A DNA stretch of 64,000 nucleotides from Fontibacillus phaseoli (GCF_003337355.1 NZ_QPJW01000005.1:124001-188000); one strand, 5' to 3'. Counted from the stretch's first letter, positions 8,512 to 18,016 are shown. Notes: generated by a model not told the origin, from the letters alone. Program-made: numbers and translations.

Positions 8512-9273
8512 ATGGCTGCAAGCTTTGAATCTGCGCATGAGGCTTTTTTTAAATCCCATTTGGACTGTCGTTCCCCGGAATGGAAAGGGCAGCTTGTCAG
8601 AGAACATGGGCATCATGAGATCCAGTTCCTCAAAAATGTATGGTGGCCGCTGTTCGGGAATTTGAAGGATTTGCACCCGGAATATGAGGTCCGCGATTGG
8701 CGCGGGAAGCCCTTTTTCGGAGATTTTGCCTACTTGCCGGGACGCGTGAAATGGTTAATCGAAATCAAAGAATACGGTTCGTATATGCGGGAGACGGGCC
8801 GAAGAAGTTTTGCCGAAGAGTTGAATCGGGAACTATTCCTGCAAGCGTTAGGCTTCCGGGTCATAAAGTTTGCATTTGATGACGTGGAGCATCGGCCCGA
8901 ATTGTGCAGGTATTTACTCCAGATGCTGATCAACCGTTATCAGGCAGGGCAACAGCCTGCAGGACGGCCTTTATTTGCGGAAATGGAAGTTGTCCGGCTC
9001 GCCCTTAACTCACCTCATCCCATTCATCCCCAACAAGTCGCGCTCCACTTTAACATCGACTGCCAAACTGCCGTTCAAATGCTGCAATCCTTATGCGCTA
9101 CGGGTTGGCTTCGCCCCGTCGGTTCGGCAACAGATGAGAACCTCCCATTCTATGAATTACTCAAGGGGGACGCAATGCTAGACGAAACGGAGCAGAAAGT
9201 GCTAACGGAATCGTTATATAAAAAAACAAACCTTCCGATGGCCGAAGCGGCACCGGAAGGCATATACGGTTAA
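8512..9273 (+). CDS. Predicted PD-(D/E)XK nuclease-like protein with a winged-helix tail
   Basis: 253 residues; one of only two plus-strand genes here. Residues 65-90 show an Asp (GDFAYL, Asp71), then 12 residues, then Glu84-Ile-Lys86 in WLIEIKEYG. That D-X12-E-X-K pattern on hydrophobic strands is typical of the PD-(D/E)XK nuclease fold. Residues about 160-215 look like a winged helix (HPQQVALHFNIDCQTAVQMLQSL). The fold assignment is inference; the substrate is unknown. The ATG has AAAGGAG ten bases upstream. A terminator-bearing leader precedes it. Its stop is four bases from the stop of the facing SLH gene, and its last codons contain that gene's probable terminator. Confidence 0.7.
   Translation: MAASFESAHEAFFKSHLDCRSPEWKGQLVREHGHHEIQFLKNVWWPLFGNLKDLHPEYEVRDWRGKPFFGDFAYLPGRVKWLIEIKEYGSYMRETGRRSFAEELNRELFLQALGFRVIKFAFDDVEHRPELCRYLLQMLINRYQAGQQPAGRPLFAEMEVVRLALNSPHPIHPQQVALHFNIDCQTAVQMLQSLCATGWLRPVGSATDENLPFYELLKGDAMLDETEQKVLTESLYKKTNLPMAEAAPEGIYG
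9219..9260 (-). terminator. Terminator of the SLH gene, embedded in the facing gene's coding sequence
   Basis: CCTTCCG (9231-9237) pairs with CGGAAGG (9254-9260), with an inner GCCG/CGGC stem. On the minus strand it is followed by a T-rich run (9219-9230). It serves the gene ending at 9278 but lies inside the last 20 codons of the plus-strand gene. Confidence 0.7.
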
Positions 9274-9277
9274 CTAA

Positions 9278-12200
9278 TTAACTATTGTTAATTTTGTCTA
9301 GTACGCGTTTCAACATGACAGCGGCCTGGGCGCGGGTCGCATTGCCGGCCGGCTGGAACCGGTTAGCGGAGACGCCTTGGATGATGCCCTCCTTAACCGC
9401 CTTCGCGACCGTTTCCTTGGACTGGATCTTGGCCCCGTCTTTGAAGCGACCGAGCACTTGTCCTGAAGAAGAGCCCAAGTTGGTGTCATGGCCGGCATAT
9501 TCCATAGCCCGGACCATCATCAAAGCCATTTGCTCCCGGGTAATGAAGCTTCCCGGTTTAAAGGTTCCGTCGGTATTCCCGTTGATAATTCCCGCTTTCG
9601 CCGCCGCACCAATATAACCTGCAACCGTACTTCCAGGCGCGACGTCGGAGAAGCGGCGTGCATTCGCCGCATCCGCGGTCAAACCGAGCCCTTTCGCAAT
9701 AAATATGGCAAACTCGACACGGGTAATATTTTTATCCGGTTCAAATTTGGCACCGGAACGGGAATCAACAACCAGCTTACTCGCCAGTTCGGTAATATCC
9801 TTGCTCGCCCAATGCTTCAGCGTATCCGTAAAGTAACTGTAGCCCGCCGCAGGCCCCACCGCTTTGCTCCCATTGATTTTACCGCTGAACACAAAGGCGC
9901 TTCCGGCTCCCTTAACACTGGAAGGCACAAAGGAAGCCGTTCTCGTTAACAGTTCGTATTGAGCCAAGAATGTTTGATCGCTTGCCAAGGTATTGGCAGC
10001 TTTCATGTAGATATTTCCGGTAGCATTCAATTCAACGGCGTTTTGCGACGCCGTGCCGCTGAATACAGTCACGCTTACTTGAATCGGGTCTACCAAAGGC
10101 GTTGTCGTAACCCCATTATTATAATTTAATGTAGGCATCTGAACCTTAGTTACGGGCTCCAACTGTATTGTAATAAATGCAGAAGTCAGTGCCGATACAT
10201 TCAAAGATCTCGAAATCTCCATAAACGGAATCTTTTCAATAGGCAATTCATACATCACCGAATTGTATTTCACCGCAAAAGTGCCCGTTTTTCCGCTGCT
10301 GTACATTTCCATCAAAGGAGTCACGGGAATGACTACTTCAGCGGCCTTCTCGGTGGAAGGAACTTCGAACACGATCCGTTTTGTCGCCGCATTGCTTCCC
10401 GTCAAGTATTTGTAGGCGTTTTGCAGCTTTACCGTATCGATCGTATATTTTTTGATCCCCTGACCGAATTTGGAGCGGCTGTCCGTTGCTTGAGCCGCGC
10501 TGATATTCAGTAAGTACCCGCCCACACCAAAATCAACGTTCGACATCGTCGTGAGATAGTCCGGTTGGGTGGTTGGCGTCGTTGGGGTTTGTCCAGTTTG
10601 ATTCGTTTGGCCGCCCGCCGTATTTTGCACCGACATGTTGTTAAAACTTTTCAGTTGATTACCAAGCGTATCGTACAGCGAAGATGCCCCCGTCAGATAA
10701 GACAGAGTAACTACCTGCCCGGCCGTTACAGGCGTTGCCAGTTTCAAAATCACGGTATTCCCACTAATGGTAGCAGATGTGATACCCATACTGATCTTAT
10801 CCACGAACACATTAAACTGGTTCACCGGAAGGTAAGACATACTCCGCAGCGTATTGTTATAGGTTATCGTCAACGTGTCCCCCGTAACTGTGGCGGAACG
10901 CACGCCCTCGGCTACGGATGCATAGGTGACCTGCTGGAGATTGATATAACCCGCCAAGTTTCCAGCTAAATCGGCAATTCCGTCGCTGCCGCCCGCTACA
11001 TAGGAAATGGTTACAGCTTGATTTTGCGTGAAAGAAGTAGCTAAAGTGAGTTTTACCTGATTATTCACTACTTCCACAGCATTTACATAGACCGGAGCAT
11101 TATTGACCAAGACCGAGAATTGACTCTTCAGAGGCAATCTAGTTGTGCGCAAAGGTTCGTTATAGTTTAGGATTATCGTTTTGCCCGAGCCTTCCGCTGA
11201 TTTAAACACGGGAGCCACATTATCATTATAGTTTCGGACGAAGTAATCGGAGAATCCGGCGATTTCCATGCCTCGATAATCCTGAAGCCGATATGAACCT
11301 GGAGAATAAGAGACCTTCACCACTTCTCCGTTGGCAACCGAGCTGGATAAATTTAAGGTGATGGTCGACCCGCTGTGTGTCATGCTGGAAATCGATTTTA
11401 TACTGTCGTTAGCCGTAACCGTAAACTGCTGATAGGCATAACTGGATGGGCTTTTCAAAGATTCGCTAAAATATAAGACTACTTTATCTCCGCTAACGTA
11501 ACCATCTCTAGGTTTTGGAGATACCGTGTCTATACCGTTGGTAACTTGTTTTCCCGAAAAGGTTGCAGCCAGATTCCCGTACTCGTCTCTGACCGTTTGG
11601 CCGGTATAGCTAATTTTCACATCTTGTCCCACGGCAACTCCAGTTTCAAGGTACACATAAACATATTGTCCCGAAACGGATACATAACTGATTCGACGGG
11701 TTTCCCCATTTACAGTCACCGAAAAATTCGAACTCGACACATAAGCGGAGGAGTTCAAGTCCTCATTATACTGAAGACGGATGGATGTGTTGCTGTTCAT
11801 GGTTGCGTTTTGAAGCACTGGCGCTGTCTTGTCATTCGCAGAGGCTGTCGTAAACCACCAGCGGCTGCTTCCGGAAAAGCCTTCAAAGTAATTGGAGCTG
11901 TTGCCGGCATCCACGATGCCGTAACGGTCCGCTTCCACGTAATAAGTCGTTCCCGGCTCAAGGACAGACTGCGGACTAATCGTAACGGTACTGTACCCGC
12001 TTGTCGTTACGTTAATCGGTACGGAAGTAGAGCTGCTAGATCTACGAAGCGTAAGTCCTCCCTGTGAGGTGTTCAATTTTACATTTTTATTAAACTGTAT
12101 GCTCGGTTGTACATTTACGCTTACATTCGTGCTTCCCGCAGACGGATTGAAGGAAGACACCGTAATAGACCCTGTGCTGCCGGCGACGGTTCTGAAAGAC

Positions 12201-12580
12201 CAGTACTCCGCATCATTTGTCGTACCGTCCTCACCGACAAAGGTTCCCTCTGGAACTTGTACCGTATAGAGGGTATTGTACTCAAGCTGTCCGAATGGGG
12301 ACAACTCTACATCATAGGTTGCCGTGGTAACCGTCGCATTGATGCTTTGCGAGCCCCCCGTACCGCTCTTGGTCAGCCAAATCGATCCTTTCGAGGTCAC
12401 CTTTTGATTAAACTTCATCTTGATCTTGGTATTGATCGGCACGTTGTTTTCCCCGTTAGCCGGACTTGAACTATCCAAATCCGTCGGAGGAATGGCGGCC
12501 GACACCGATAAGCTCCCCCATGCGCTTAACAGATTGATGACCATAAAGATGGCCAACAATGCTGATACTTTTCGTTTCAT
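9278..12580 (-). CDS. SLH-anchored cell-surface protein with Big_5 and SwmB-like repeats
   Basis: 1100 residues, exported by a signal peptide (about residues 1-28, ending VSA). Two SbsA/Big_5-type Ig-like domains follow (about 30-240; S.NGxxNVPxNTxIxxxFNxxV pattern). Then come about five SwmB-like repeats (about 250-660), each with ItLxYNexL, VxNxVxLxL and VTISYxxG-type strands. A Thr/Pro linker near 665 leads to a beta-rich region. Three SLH domains close the protein (about 905-1100; HWASKDITELASK, YIGAAAKAGIINGN, TRAQAAVMLKRVL). SLH domains bind pyruvylated wall polymer, made here with CsaB. The ATG follows AAAGGGGAG. Role: S-layer-associated surface or adhesion protein; the ligand is unknown. 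Confidence 0.85.
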   Translation of the reverse strand: MKRKVSALLAIFMVINLLSAWGSLSVSAAIPPTDLDSSSPANGENNVPINTKIKMKFNQKVTSKGSIWLTKSGTGGSQSINATVTTATYDVELSPFGQLEYNTLYTVQVPEGTFVGEDGTTNDAEYWSFRTVAGSTGSITVSSFNPSAGSTNVSVNVQPSIQFNKNVKLNTSQGGLTLRRSSSSTSVPINVTTSGYSTVTISPQSVLEPGTTYYVEADRYGIVDAGNSSNYFEGFSGSSRWWFTTASANDKTAPVLQNATMNSNTSIRLQYNEDLNSSAYVSSSNFSVTVNGETRRISYVSVSGQYVYVYLETGVAVGQDVKISYTGQTVRDEYGNLAATFSGKQVTNGIDTVSPKPRDGYVSGDKVVLYFSESLKSPSSYAYQQFTVTANDSIKSISSMTHSGSTITLNLSSSVANGEVVKVSYSPGSYRLQDYRGMEIAGFSDYFVRNYNDNVAPVFKSAEGSGKTIILNYNEPLRTTRLPLKSQFSVLVNNAPVYVNAVEVVNNQVKLTLATSFTQNQAVTISYVAGGSDGIADLAGNLAGYINLQQVTYASVAEGVRSATVTGDTLTITYNNTLRSMSYLPVNQFNVFVDKISMGITSATISGNTVILKLATPVTAGQVVTLSYLTGASSLYDTLGNQLKSFNNMSVQNTAGGQTNQTGQTPTTPTTQPDYLTTMSNVDFGVGGYLLNISAAQATDSRSKFGQGIKKYTIDTVKLQNAYKYLTGSNAATKRIVFEVPSTEKAAEVVIPVTPLMEMYSSGKTGTFAVKYNSVMYELPIEKIPFMEISRSLNVSALTSAFITIQLEPVTKVQMPTLNYNNGVTTTPLVDPIQVSVTVFSGTASQNAVELNATGNIYMKAANTLASDQTFLAQYELLTRTASFVPSSVKGAGSAFVFSGKINGSKAVGPAAGYSYFTDTLKHWASKDITELASKLVVDSRSGAKFEPDKNITRVEFAIFIAKGLGLTADAANARRFSDVAPGSTVAGYIGAAAKAGIINGNTDGTFKPGSFITREQMALMMVRAMEYAGHDTNLGSSSGQVLGRFKDGAKIQSKETVAKAVKEGIIQGVSANRFQPAGNATRAQAAVMLKRVLDKINNS

Positions 12581-12755
12581 TCGTCAAGCTCCCCTTTCAC
12601 CTGCATTGCTATGTATTTCACGCCATAGGCCATAAAGCACACACCTATATATATTAACGGCATTTCGGACCGTGAAGTTTAGGGAAAGTATGGAATGATA
12701 TACTGTCGTATTTTGTTCCCCACGCTTCGCGAGCTCAAATGAGCAAAACCACAAA

Positions 12756-12782
12756 AAAGAGCCGCCAACAGGACGACTCTCT
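12756..12782 (-). terminator. Orphan intrinsic terminator
   Basis: Nine-base stem (AGAGTCGTC / GGCGGCTCT on the minus strand, two G-T pairs) with a five-base loop and six T after it. The metK transcript should already have ended about 200 bases upstream, so it may end an uncharacterised small RNA or catch read-through. Confidence 0.6.
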
Positions 12783-12963
12783 ATCTCTGAACGATTAAGA
12801 ATTTTTATTTCTCTCCGCTTTTCTATTGTTTTGCAAATCAATCAGCCGATTATACTGGATCGTGTCTAAAGAGGCCTTTTCACTATACTCAAACTACCTT
12901 ATGTCCATCCTGTCTTTTCCTACATCTGAAGTGGCGTTATGTACCTTACTGGCTAAAATGCCG

Positions 12964-13006
12964 TAAAAAAACTGGATATCCTTCTCATCCCGAGAAAGAT
13001 ATCCAG
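12964..13006 (-). terminator. metK terminator
   Basis: CTGGATATC (12972-12980) / GATATCCAG (12998-13006) with further partial pairing inside, then a run of T on the minus strand. It starts 15 bases after the metK stop codon. Confidence 0.88.
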
Positions 13007-13020
13007 CCTTTTATTAACAA

Positions 13021-14223
13021 TTAGATCCCTGCTTGAGCCTTCAACGCTTCAGCCTTATCCACACGTTCCCAAGGAAGGTCGATGTCCGTGCGGCCAAAAT
13101 GACCGTAAGCAGCCGTCTGACGATAAATTGGACGGCGTAGATCCAGCATCCGGATTATACCTGCCGGACGAAGGTCGAAATTTTCGCGGACCAATTCCAC
13201 CAGCTTCTCCTCGGTTACTTTTCCTGTACCATAGGTATCTACATTTATGGATACAGGGTTTGCTACACCAATGGCATAAGCAAGCTGAATTTCCGCTTTG
13301 TCAGCCAATCCTGCGGCTACAAGGTTCTTCGCCACGTAACGCGCTGCGTACGCTGCAGAACGGTCGACTTTAGTCGGGTCCTTACCGGAAAATGCACCGC
13401 CGCCATGACGAGCATAACCGCCGTAAGTATCGACAATGATTTTACGGCCGGTAAGGCCGGCATCCCCTTGCGGTCCGCCGATGACAAAACGACCGGTAGG
13501 GTTAATGAAATATTTTGTCTCCTCGTCCAACAATTCTGCCGGTACGACAGGAAGAATTACTTTTTCTTTTATATCCTTCTGGATTTGCCCCAGGCTTACT
13601 TCTTCTGCATGCTGCGTAGATACCACAATCGTATCGACGCGTTTAGGCTTACCGTCCACATATTCGATCGTTACTTGAGTTTTTCCGTCCGGGCGAAGAT
13701 ACTCTAGCGTGCCATCCTTACGTACTTCAGAAAGGCGGCGGGCAATACGATGCGAAAGGGCAATAGGAAGCGGCATTAATTCTGGGGTTTCGTTTGTAGC
13801 AAATCCGAACATTAGCCCCTGGTCCCCTGCACCTATATTTTCCGTTTCTTTATCCACTTGTGCCGGATCACGATGTTCCAAAGCAGCATTAACGCCTTGA
13901 GCAATATCCGCGGATTGTTCATTCAATGAAGTCAACACAGCGCATGTGTTGGAATCAAAGCCATATTTCGCACGAGTATAACCGATTTCCTTCACCGTTT
14001 TCCGAACGATGGCAGGAATATCCACATACTCCGATTTTGTACTGATCTCACCGATAACGAGAACAAGCCCGGTAGCCACAGAGACTTCGCAAGCTACGCG
14101 AGCATATGGATCGTTTGTCAAAAATGCGTCAAGAACCGCATCGGAGATTTGGTCGCAAATTTTATCCGGGTGTCCTTCAGTTACTGACTCGGAAGTAAAT
14201 AAATGTCGTCCTTGTATGGACAT
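13021..14223 (-). CDS. metK: S-adenosylmethionine synthetase
   Basis: Makes S-adenosylmethionine from methionine and ATP in the cytoplasm. The 400-residue length is normal. Family signatures: [15 protein letters not shown] at the N-terminus (ATP site), the loop [12 protein letters not shown] and the lysine-rich active-site segment [19 protein letters not shown]. The ATG follows an AGGGAGG site. The 110-base leader between the upstream SASP terminator and the ATG shows no recognisable S-box (SAM-I) riboswitch core, unlike many Bacillales metK genes. It is transcribed alone, with terminators on both sides. Confidence 0.97.
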   Translation of the reverse strand: MSIQGRHLFTSESVTEGHPDKICDQISDAVLDAFLTNDPYARVACEVSVATGLVLVIGEISTKSEYVDIPAIVRKTVKEIGYTRAKYGFDSNTCAVLTSLNEQSADIAQGVNAALEHRDPAQVDKETENIGAGDQGLMFGFATNETPELMPLPIALSHRIARRLSEVRKDGTLEYLRPDGKTQVTIEYVDGKPKRVDTIVVSTQHAEEVSLGQIQKDIKEKVILPVVPAELLDEETKYFINPTGRFVIGGPQGDAGLTGRKIIVDTYGGYARHGGGAFSGKDPTKVDRSAAYAARYVAKNLVAAGLADKAEIQLAYAIGVANPVSINVDTYGTGKVTEEKLVELVRENFDLRPAGIIRMLDLRRPIYRQTAAYGHFGRTDIDLPWERVDKAEALKAQAGI

Positions 14224-14329
14224 AAAATCAACCTCCCTAAGTATAGTATGGCAAATGCCTAAGTATCCAATACTAAATATATGACGTGAAACGATGAGGA
14301 TAAATCAAGACCACATGAACCATAATCAA

Positions 14330-14360
14330 AAAATGAACCTTTCCCTTAACGGAAAAGGTT
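14330..14360 (-). terminator. Terminator after the SASP gene
   Basis: AACCTTTCCC (14336-14345) / GGAAAAGGTT (14351-14360) with a TTAAC loop. On the minus strand it is followed by C and six T. It lies about 80 bases after the SASP stop. Confidence 0.85.
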
Positions 14361-14438
14361 GAATTGTCAATCCTCAAAGGTCATATTAACGCATTTGCCA
14401 AGTCATGTCAAAAATTATAGGTACAAGTCCTTTGGATT

Positions 14439-14711
14439 TTATAAAAGAAAATCCCGCTCTGCATGCGCAACAAGACGCTTTGTAATTTCGCCCCCAACGG
14501 ATCCATTTTCGCGAGATGTTAAATGTCCCCAGCTCCCGCCAGGACTTGCACCCCCGCCAAAGGATCCCAGCTCTCCGGCAAATTCGGTATCTGCCCCAGA
14601 GACGCCTCCTGCGCCGCTCACTGGCAGTCCGAACTCAGCCGCGATTTCATATTTCCATTGATTGAGCACTTGACGGCTTTCAGGAATGATTTTACGATTG
14701 CTTCTTGCCAT
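14439..14711 (-). CDS. Alpha/beta-type small acid-soluble spore protein with a glycine-rich insert
   Basis: Coats and protects DNA in the dormant spore. The start (SNRKIIPESRQVLNQWKYEIAAE) and end (ENGSVGGEITKRLV) carry the two conserved alpha/beta SASP segments, including the GPR protease-site region around YEIAAEFGL. At 90 residues it is longer than typical members (60-75). The extra length is a Gly/Ser/Ala-rich insert between the halves (about residues 32-62) that replaces the usual short GADxTAR linker. The ATG follows AGGAGGTG. Expression is expected in the forespore (family knowledge); no clear sigma-G promoter was read. Confidence 0.9.
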   Translation of the reverse strand: MARSNRKIIPESRQVLNQWKYEIAAEFGLPVSGAGGVSGADTEFAGELGSFGGGASPGGSWGHLTSRENGSVGGEITKRLVAHAERDFLL

Positions 14712-14826
14712 GGATCATACACCTCCTGTAATTTTATAACTCAGGGGTAGTATGTGCATGACTTACCTGGCTAGCCCTATTAATGTTTGTTACTTCTGGC
14801 AAATCATGTCCTTAATAAATCGACTG

Positions 14827-15357
14827 CTACTGGATTTTATATCCGCCCCTTACCATGACAGTCAGGTTGTATTTGTTGCCCTCTTGAACTTGTATTCCTC
14901 TCCCGTCTCTAGGAAAAGAAAGCAAATGGTTGTTGGCTACCGCCCCGCCATTCGTAATGTCCTTACCATCCGTTAAATCGGCTACACCATTCGAATCTTG
15001 GCTGTAAATAACTGCTTTCCCGGACCGTACAACAAATTCGGCACCTGCAGAAGCAATAAGAATCTGCCCCGGCTTTACATCCACAATAGATACTGCGTCA
15101 GATGAACTTCCGCTTCCTTCATTGGTCGATGGCGTTGTTGGGTTCGTGGGTGTTGTTGGAGTCGTCGTGGTGCCCCCCCCTTTAATAGCCTGCTGAATCG
15201 CTTGATCCACATAGCTCTTTGTCACGACAGGATCATCTGCGGTTCCTGGCTGATTTGTAACTCCAGCCCCTTCCGCGGTCAAATTCATAAGTGAACCGGC
15301 CAAAATTCCTCCGCCTACCACCACAGCGGCCGCGATTACTTTCCATGCTGTTTTCAT
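14827..15357 (-). CDS. Secreted/surface protein with Thr-Pro linker, unknown function
   Basis: About 176 residues. The frame is open further upstream, but the ATG at 15357 has an AAGGGGG site and begins a good signal/anchor sequence (MKTAWKVIAAAVVVGGG). It is followed by DPVVTKSYVDQAIQ, a motif I know from hypothetical surface proteins of Paenibacillus and other Firmicutes. A Thr/Pro/Ser linker lies at about 60-90, then a small beta-rich domain (VSIVDVKPGQILIASAGAEFVVRSG, then MVRGGY at the end). Similar C-terminal domains occur in spore- or surface-associated hypothetical proteins. It sits between the 847-residue gene and the SASP gene. Function unknown. Confidence 0.75.
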   Translation of the reverse strand: MKTAWKVIAAAVVVGGGILAGSLMNLTAEGAGVTNQPGTADDPVVTKSYVDQAIQQAIKGGGTTTTPTTPTNPTTPSTNEGSGSSSDAVSIVDVKPGQILIASAGAEFVVRSGKAVIYSQDSNGVADLTDGKDITNGGAVANNHLLSFPRDGRGIQVQEGNKYNLTVMVRGGYKIQ

Positions 15358-15430
15358 GCTGCATACTGCCCCCTTAACGAAATGGAAATCTATTAATTTC
15401 ATAATAGAGGTTTTAGTAGAGGGGGACAAG

Positions 15431-15460
15431 CAAAAATCCCTCCGCGAGGAGGGATTTTTG
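15431..15460. terminator. Strong terminator after the 847-residue gene
   Basis: Perfect 13-base stem CAAAAATCCCTCC / GGAGGGATTTTTG with a GCGA loop, A-rich on one side and T-rich on the other. It can act on both strands; the user here is the minus-strand gene ending at 15473. Confidence 0.9.
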
Positions 15461-15472
15461 CTGTGATCTTAA

Positions 15473-18016
15473 TTATCTATACAAATCGGAGTTTACATAT
15501 GGTACAGCATAAGTTGCAATCTTCGTTTTTACGCCTTGATAAGAATCGTAGATTGAGAACTGGAACGCGCCGGATCTGGATGTTCCAAAGATTAAGTCAT
15601 TCACTGTAAAGGAGTAACTCATATTGCCTCCAACAGTGATGTCTTTTTCGAGTTCAACTTCTTTCTCGAATCTAGCTCCACTGGAGTCCATGACCTCCAT
15701 AACAAATTTATGCTGGAACTCACCCATTTGGAACGTTAGATCACGTTTCAGATCATATTTCATTTTCACTTCGAGACCTGAAGAATTCGTACGTCCCTCA
15801 ATTTCCCTAACATCCAATGTATAAGGGAACAATTCTACACCCTTGAGAGTGTTTTTAATATCACGGCTTTCCAGCTTCAGTTCCATCGCATTAGCGTTCA
15901 CATAACCCGTCGGTTTTCCTTCAGCATCCGTAAATTTGTTCTCCGTGATCGATTCACCCACAACTAGCTTCCAATTGGACACTACTGTTCCTTTCGGTAC
16001 CTTAGCGGAGAAGGATGCAAGACCGGCAGACTTTGGACCCATCGTCGTTTTAACTTGGTTCACATCAGCCTTATAATACTGGCCATCTTCTGTTTGGAAG
16101 TAACCTGTTAACTGTGAAAGATTATTTTGTTTATCTTCCAGATTCCGCATAATCAATTCTGTATAGATGATATCATTAGTACTTCCTTTGTACATATACG
16201 TTTTACGGGTCATGAGATCCGCTTTTTTGTCAACTGTCTCCAAGTTATTATAAGATCCATCAGCAATCACTTTGAGATCTGACGTATTTCCGTAGTTCGA
16301 GAACATAATCCAATTGCTCGTTTTATCCGTTCCTGCTTTTTGCAGCAATTGAACCTGTAATTGAGAGAACTTCAGATTCGACGGTACGTTAGCTACTACA
16401 TATACGCTTGTCTTTTCCCCTGGTCCAAGAACTTGCGATGTATTGCTATTCACCAACTGTACGGTGCTGCTCAGCGAAGTCAGATCCATTTTATAGGCCC
16501 CGACAAAGTCCGGAAGCTTAGCAGCTTTTATTCCTTTATTTGTAATCGTGATTTTCGTCGAAAGAAGGTTGCCGTCATTCCATGGAAGCTTCTGAATACT
16601 ATCCAAAGTTACCCCATAAGTGCCATCATTGTTTTTAATTAAACGTTCCTGGCCTAAGGCATGCTGCATTTCCGTAAATTCAGGCAGACTGTATACAGCA
16701 ATCGGGTAGCTGCTTGCACTGGATACTGGTGTAGCGGGCTGCTCCGGTGTTTGTGCTGACGACCCCGTTGACGTTTTTAAAATCAGTTCCATGTCTTCTG
16801 CATTAGCGACCACAGGGATGTTGCCATCCAAAGAAATCATTTGCTCTTCGCCTGGCTCTAAAGAGAGTCCTTCCATACCGCTTGCCGTCAAAGGATATGA
16901 CTTGTTCCCCAATTGAACTTCAAAGCTATAGTTTGGAACAGTTACTGTTTTATCTCCATTATTCTTAAATGCAAATTGAACGGATAGAGCACTCTCCCCA
17001 AAGCTTTGATTTCGGGAAATACTTTCGATTCTTGTACTGATATTTGTGTTATCAACCTTAAGAACTTTCTCTTTATTAACCGCCGTTTTAGAAGTTTGTC
17101 CCTTTCTAGTTCCCAAGTTCAATGAGGCTACAGGGATATCAGATTTTGAAGTCTCATCCGTCTGTACTAGCACCATCAGCAGGTTATTCAAGTTAACATT
17201 TTTAGGCAATTTGGCAACTAGGTTTAATGTTTTGGCCTCCTGCGGCAAAATTTGATAAGTCGAGCTTGCTGCATCCGGCGTTAAAGCGAATGGTGTGCCG
17301 CTCGCGGTTTGAATCACATACTTAAAGTTTAGATTTTCCAATGTTTTGGATGAGGCGTTTTGTAAGTATAAGGACACGTTGACATAGTTATAATCGCCAA
17401 GTCCCAAAACATTGACACCCATGACCTTGGCGTTCATGGCCATATCATTTAAGACCAGTTTGCGTGTAGTGTTTACAGGGGTTGCTACAGAATAGCTCGC
17501 TGGAATATTAATGCTGCCAAGAATCTGTTCGTATCCAGCCACACTAAAGTTCCACTTAATTACTTGAAATTGCAAATCACTAAATTTCAAATTTTTCGCA
17601 ATCTTGGCTGTGTATGTAACACTGACCGTAGAACCAGGCACTACTTTCTTCTTCTCTTTGTCAGTACCTATGGCGGTTACGCTGTAAACCGTGCCGGATT
17701 TGGTTTTTACTTTTGTCCAATAATCGACCAAGGAAATCGCTTTGCTGTCATTGTTCTGATAAGTGAGTGTATACGTCAATACACTTCCCTCATTTTGAGA
17801 AAGAATGTTCACATTGCTCAATCTCACCGTGCTCTTTGACGTAAGTTTTATTGGATTTAAATGATTTAACGTTTTGACCGCCGATTGACTTTGAGACTTC
17901 GTATTCGTTGTCTTAGATTTGGCTGCCGCAGCATCCACGGCGCCTGCTGCACTTTGAGCCATTAAAGCAGCTACAGCCAAAGAAGCTACAACCAGTTTCG
18001 CTTTACTCAAGTTCAA
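15473..18016 (-). CDS. Large secreted beta-rich protein of unknown function
   Basis: 847 residues with a signal peptide (MNLSKAKLVVASLAVAALMA, cut near AAGA). The mature protein consists of about six to seven repeated beta-sandwich units of 100-120 residues. Each has a YTLTYQNNDSK-like start (VSLYLQNASSKT, VQFAFKNNGDKT, TKITITNKGIKA) and an LxPGExxxxxxxAxxPxN segment, as in DUF4352-like or CARDB-like domains. There is no SLH, sortase or lipobox signal. It lies directly downstream of the main S-layer gene in the same orientation, separated by a terminator, which suggests a role in the cell envelope. I do not recognise a described family. Confidence 0.75.
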   Translation of the reverse strand: MNLSKAKLVVASLAVAALMAQSAAGAVDAAAAKSKTTNTKSQSQSAVKTLNHLNPIKLTSKSTVRLSNVNILSQNEGSVLTYTLTYQNNDSKAISLVDYWTKVKTKSGTVYSVTAIGTDKEKKKVVPGSTVSVTYTAKIAKNLKFSDLQFQVIKWNFSVAGYEQILGSINIPASYSVATPVNTTRKLVLNDMAMNAKVMGVNVLGLGDYNYVNVSLYLQNASSKTLENLNFKYVIQTASGTPFALTPDAASSTYQILPQEAKTLNLVAKLPKNVNLNNLLMVLVQTDETSKSDIPVASLNLGTRKGQTSKTAVNKEKVLKVDNTNISTRIESISRNQSFGESALSVQFAFKNNGDKTVTVPNYSFEVQLGNKSYPLTASGMEGLSLEPGEEQMISLDGNIPVVANAEDMELILKTSTGSSAQTPEQPATPVSSASSYPIAVYSLPEFTEMQHALGQERLIKNNDGTYGVTLDSIQKLPWNDGNLLSTKITITNKGIKAAKLPDFVGAYKMDLTSLSSTVQLVNSNTSQVLGPGEKTSVYVVANVPSNLKFSQLQVQLLQKAGTDKTSNWIMFSNYGNTSDLKVIADGSYNNLETVDKKADLMTRKTYMYKGSTNDIIYTELIMRNLEDKQNNLSQLTGYFQTEDGQYYKADVNQVKTTMGPKSAGLASFSAKVPKGTVVSNWKLVVGESITENKFTDAEGKPTGYVNANAMELKLESRDIKNTLKGVELFPYTLDVREIEGRTNSSGLEVKMKYDLKRDLTFQMGEFQHKFVMEVMDSSGARFEKEVELEKDITVGGNMSYSFTVNDLIFGTSRSGAFQFSIYDSYQGVKTKIATYAVPYVNSDLYR

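Larger units (their letters stand above)
12581..13020. other. Intergenic region with two minus-strand terminators
   Basis: 440 bases between metK and the SLH gene. It contains the metK terminator (12964-13006) and a second terminator (12756-12782) that no visible gene explains. Between them I see no convincing coding frame; a TATAAT on the minus strand (12849-12854) lacks a -35 box. A palindrome GCTCAAATGAGC lies at 12733-12744. The rest is probably the SLH gene's promoter and leader. Confidence 0.5.
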
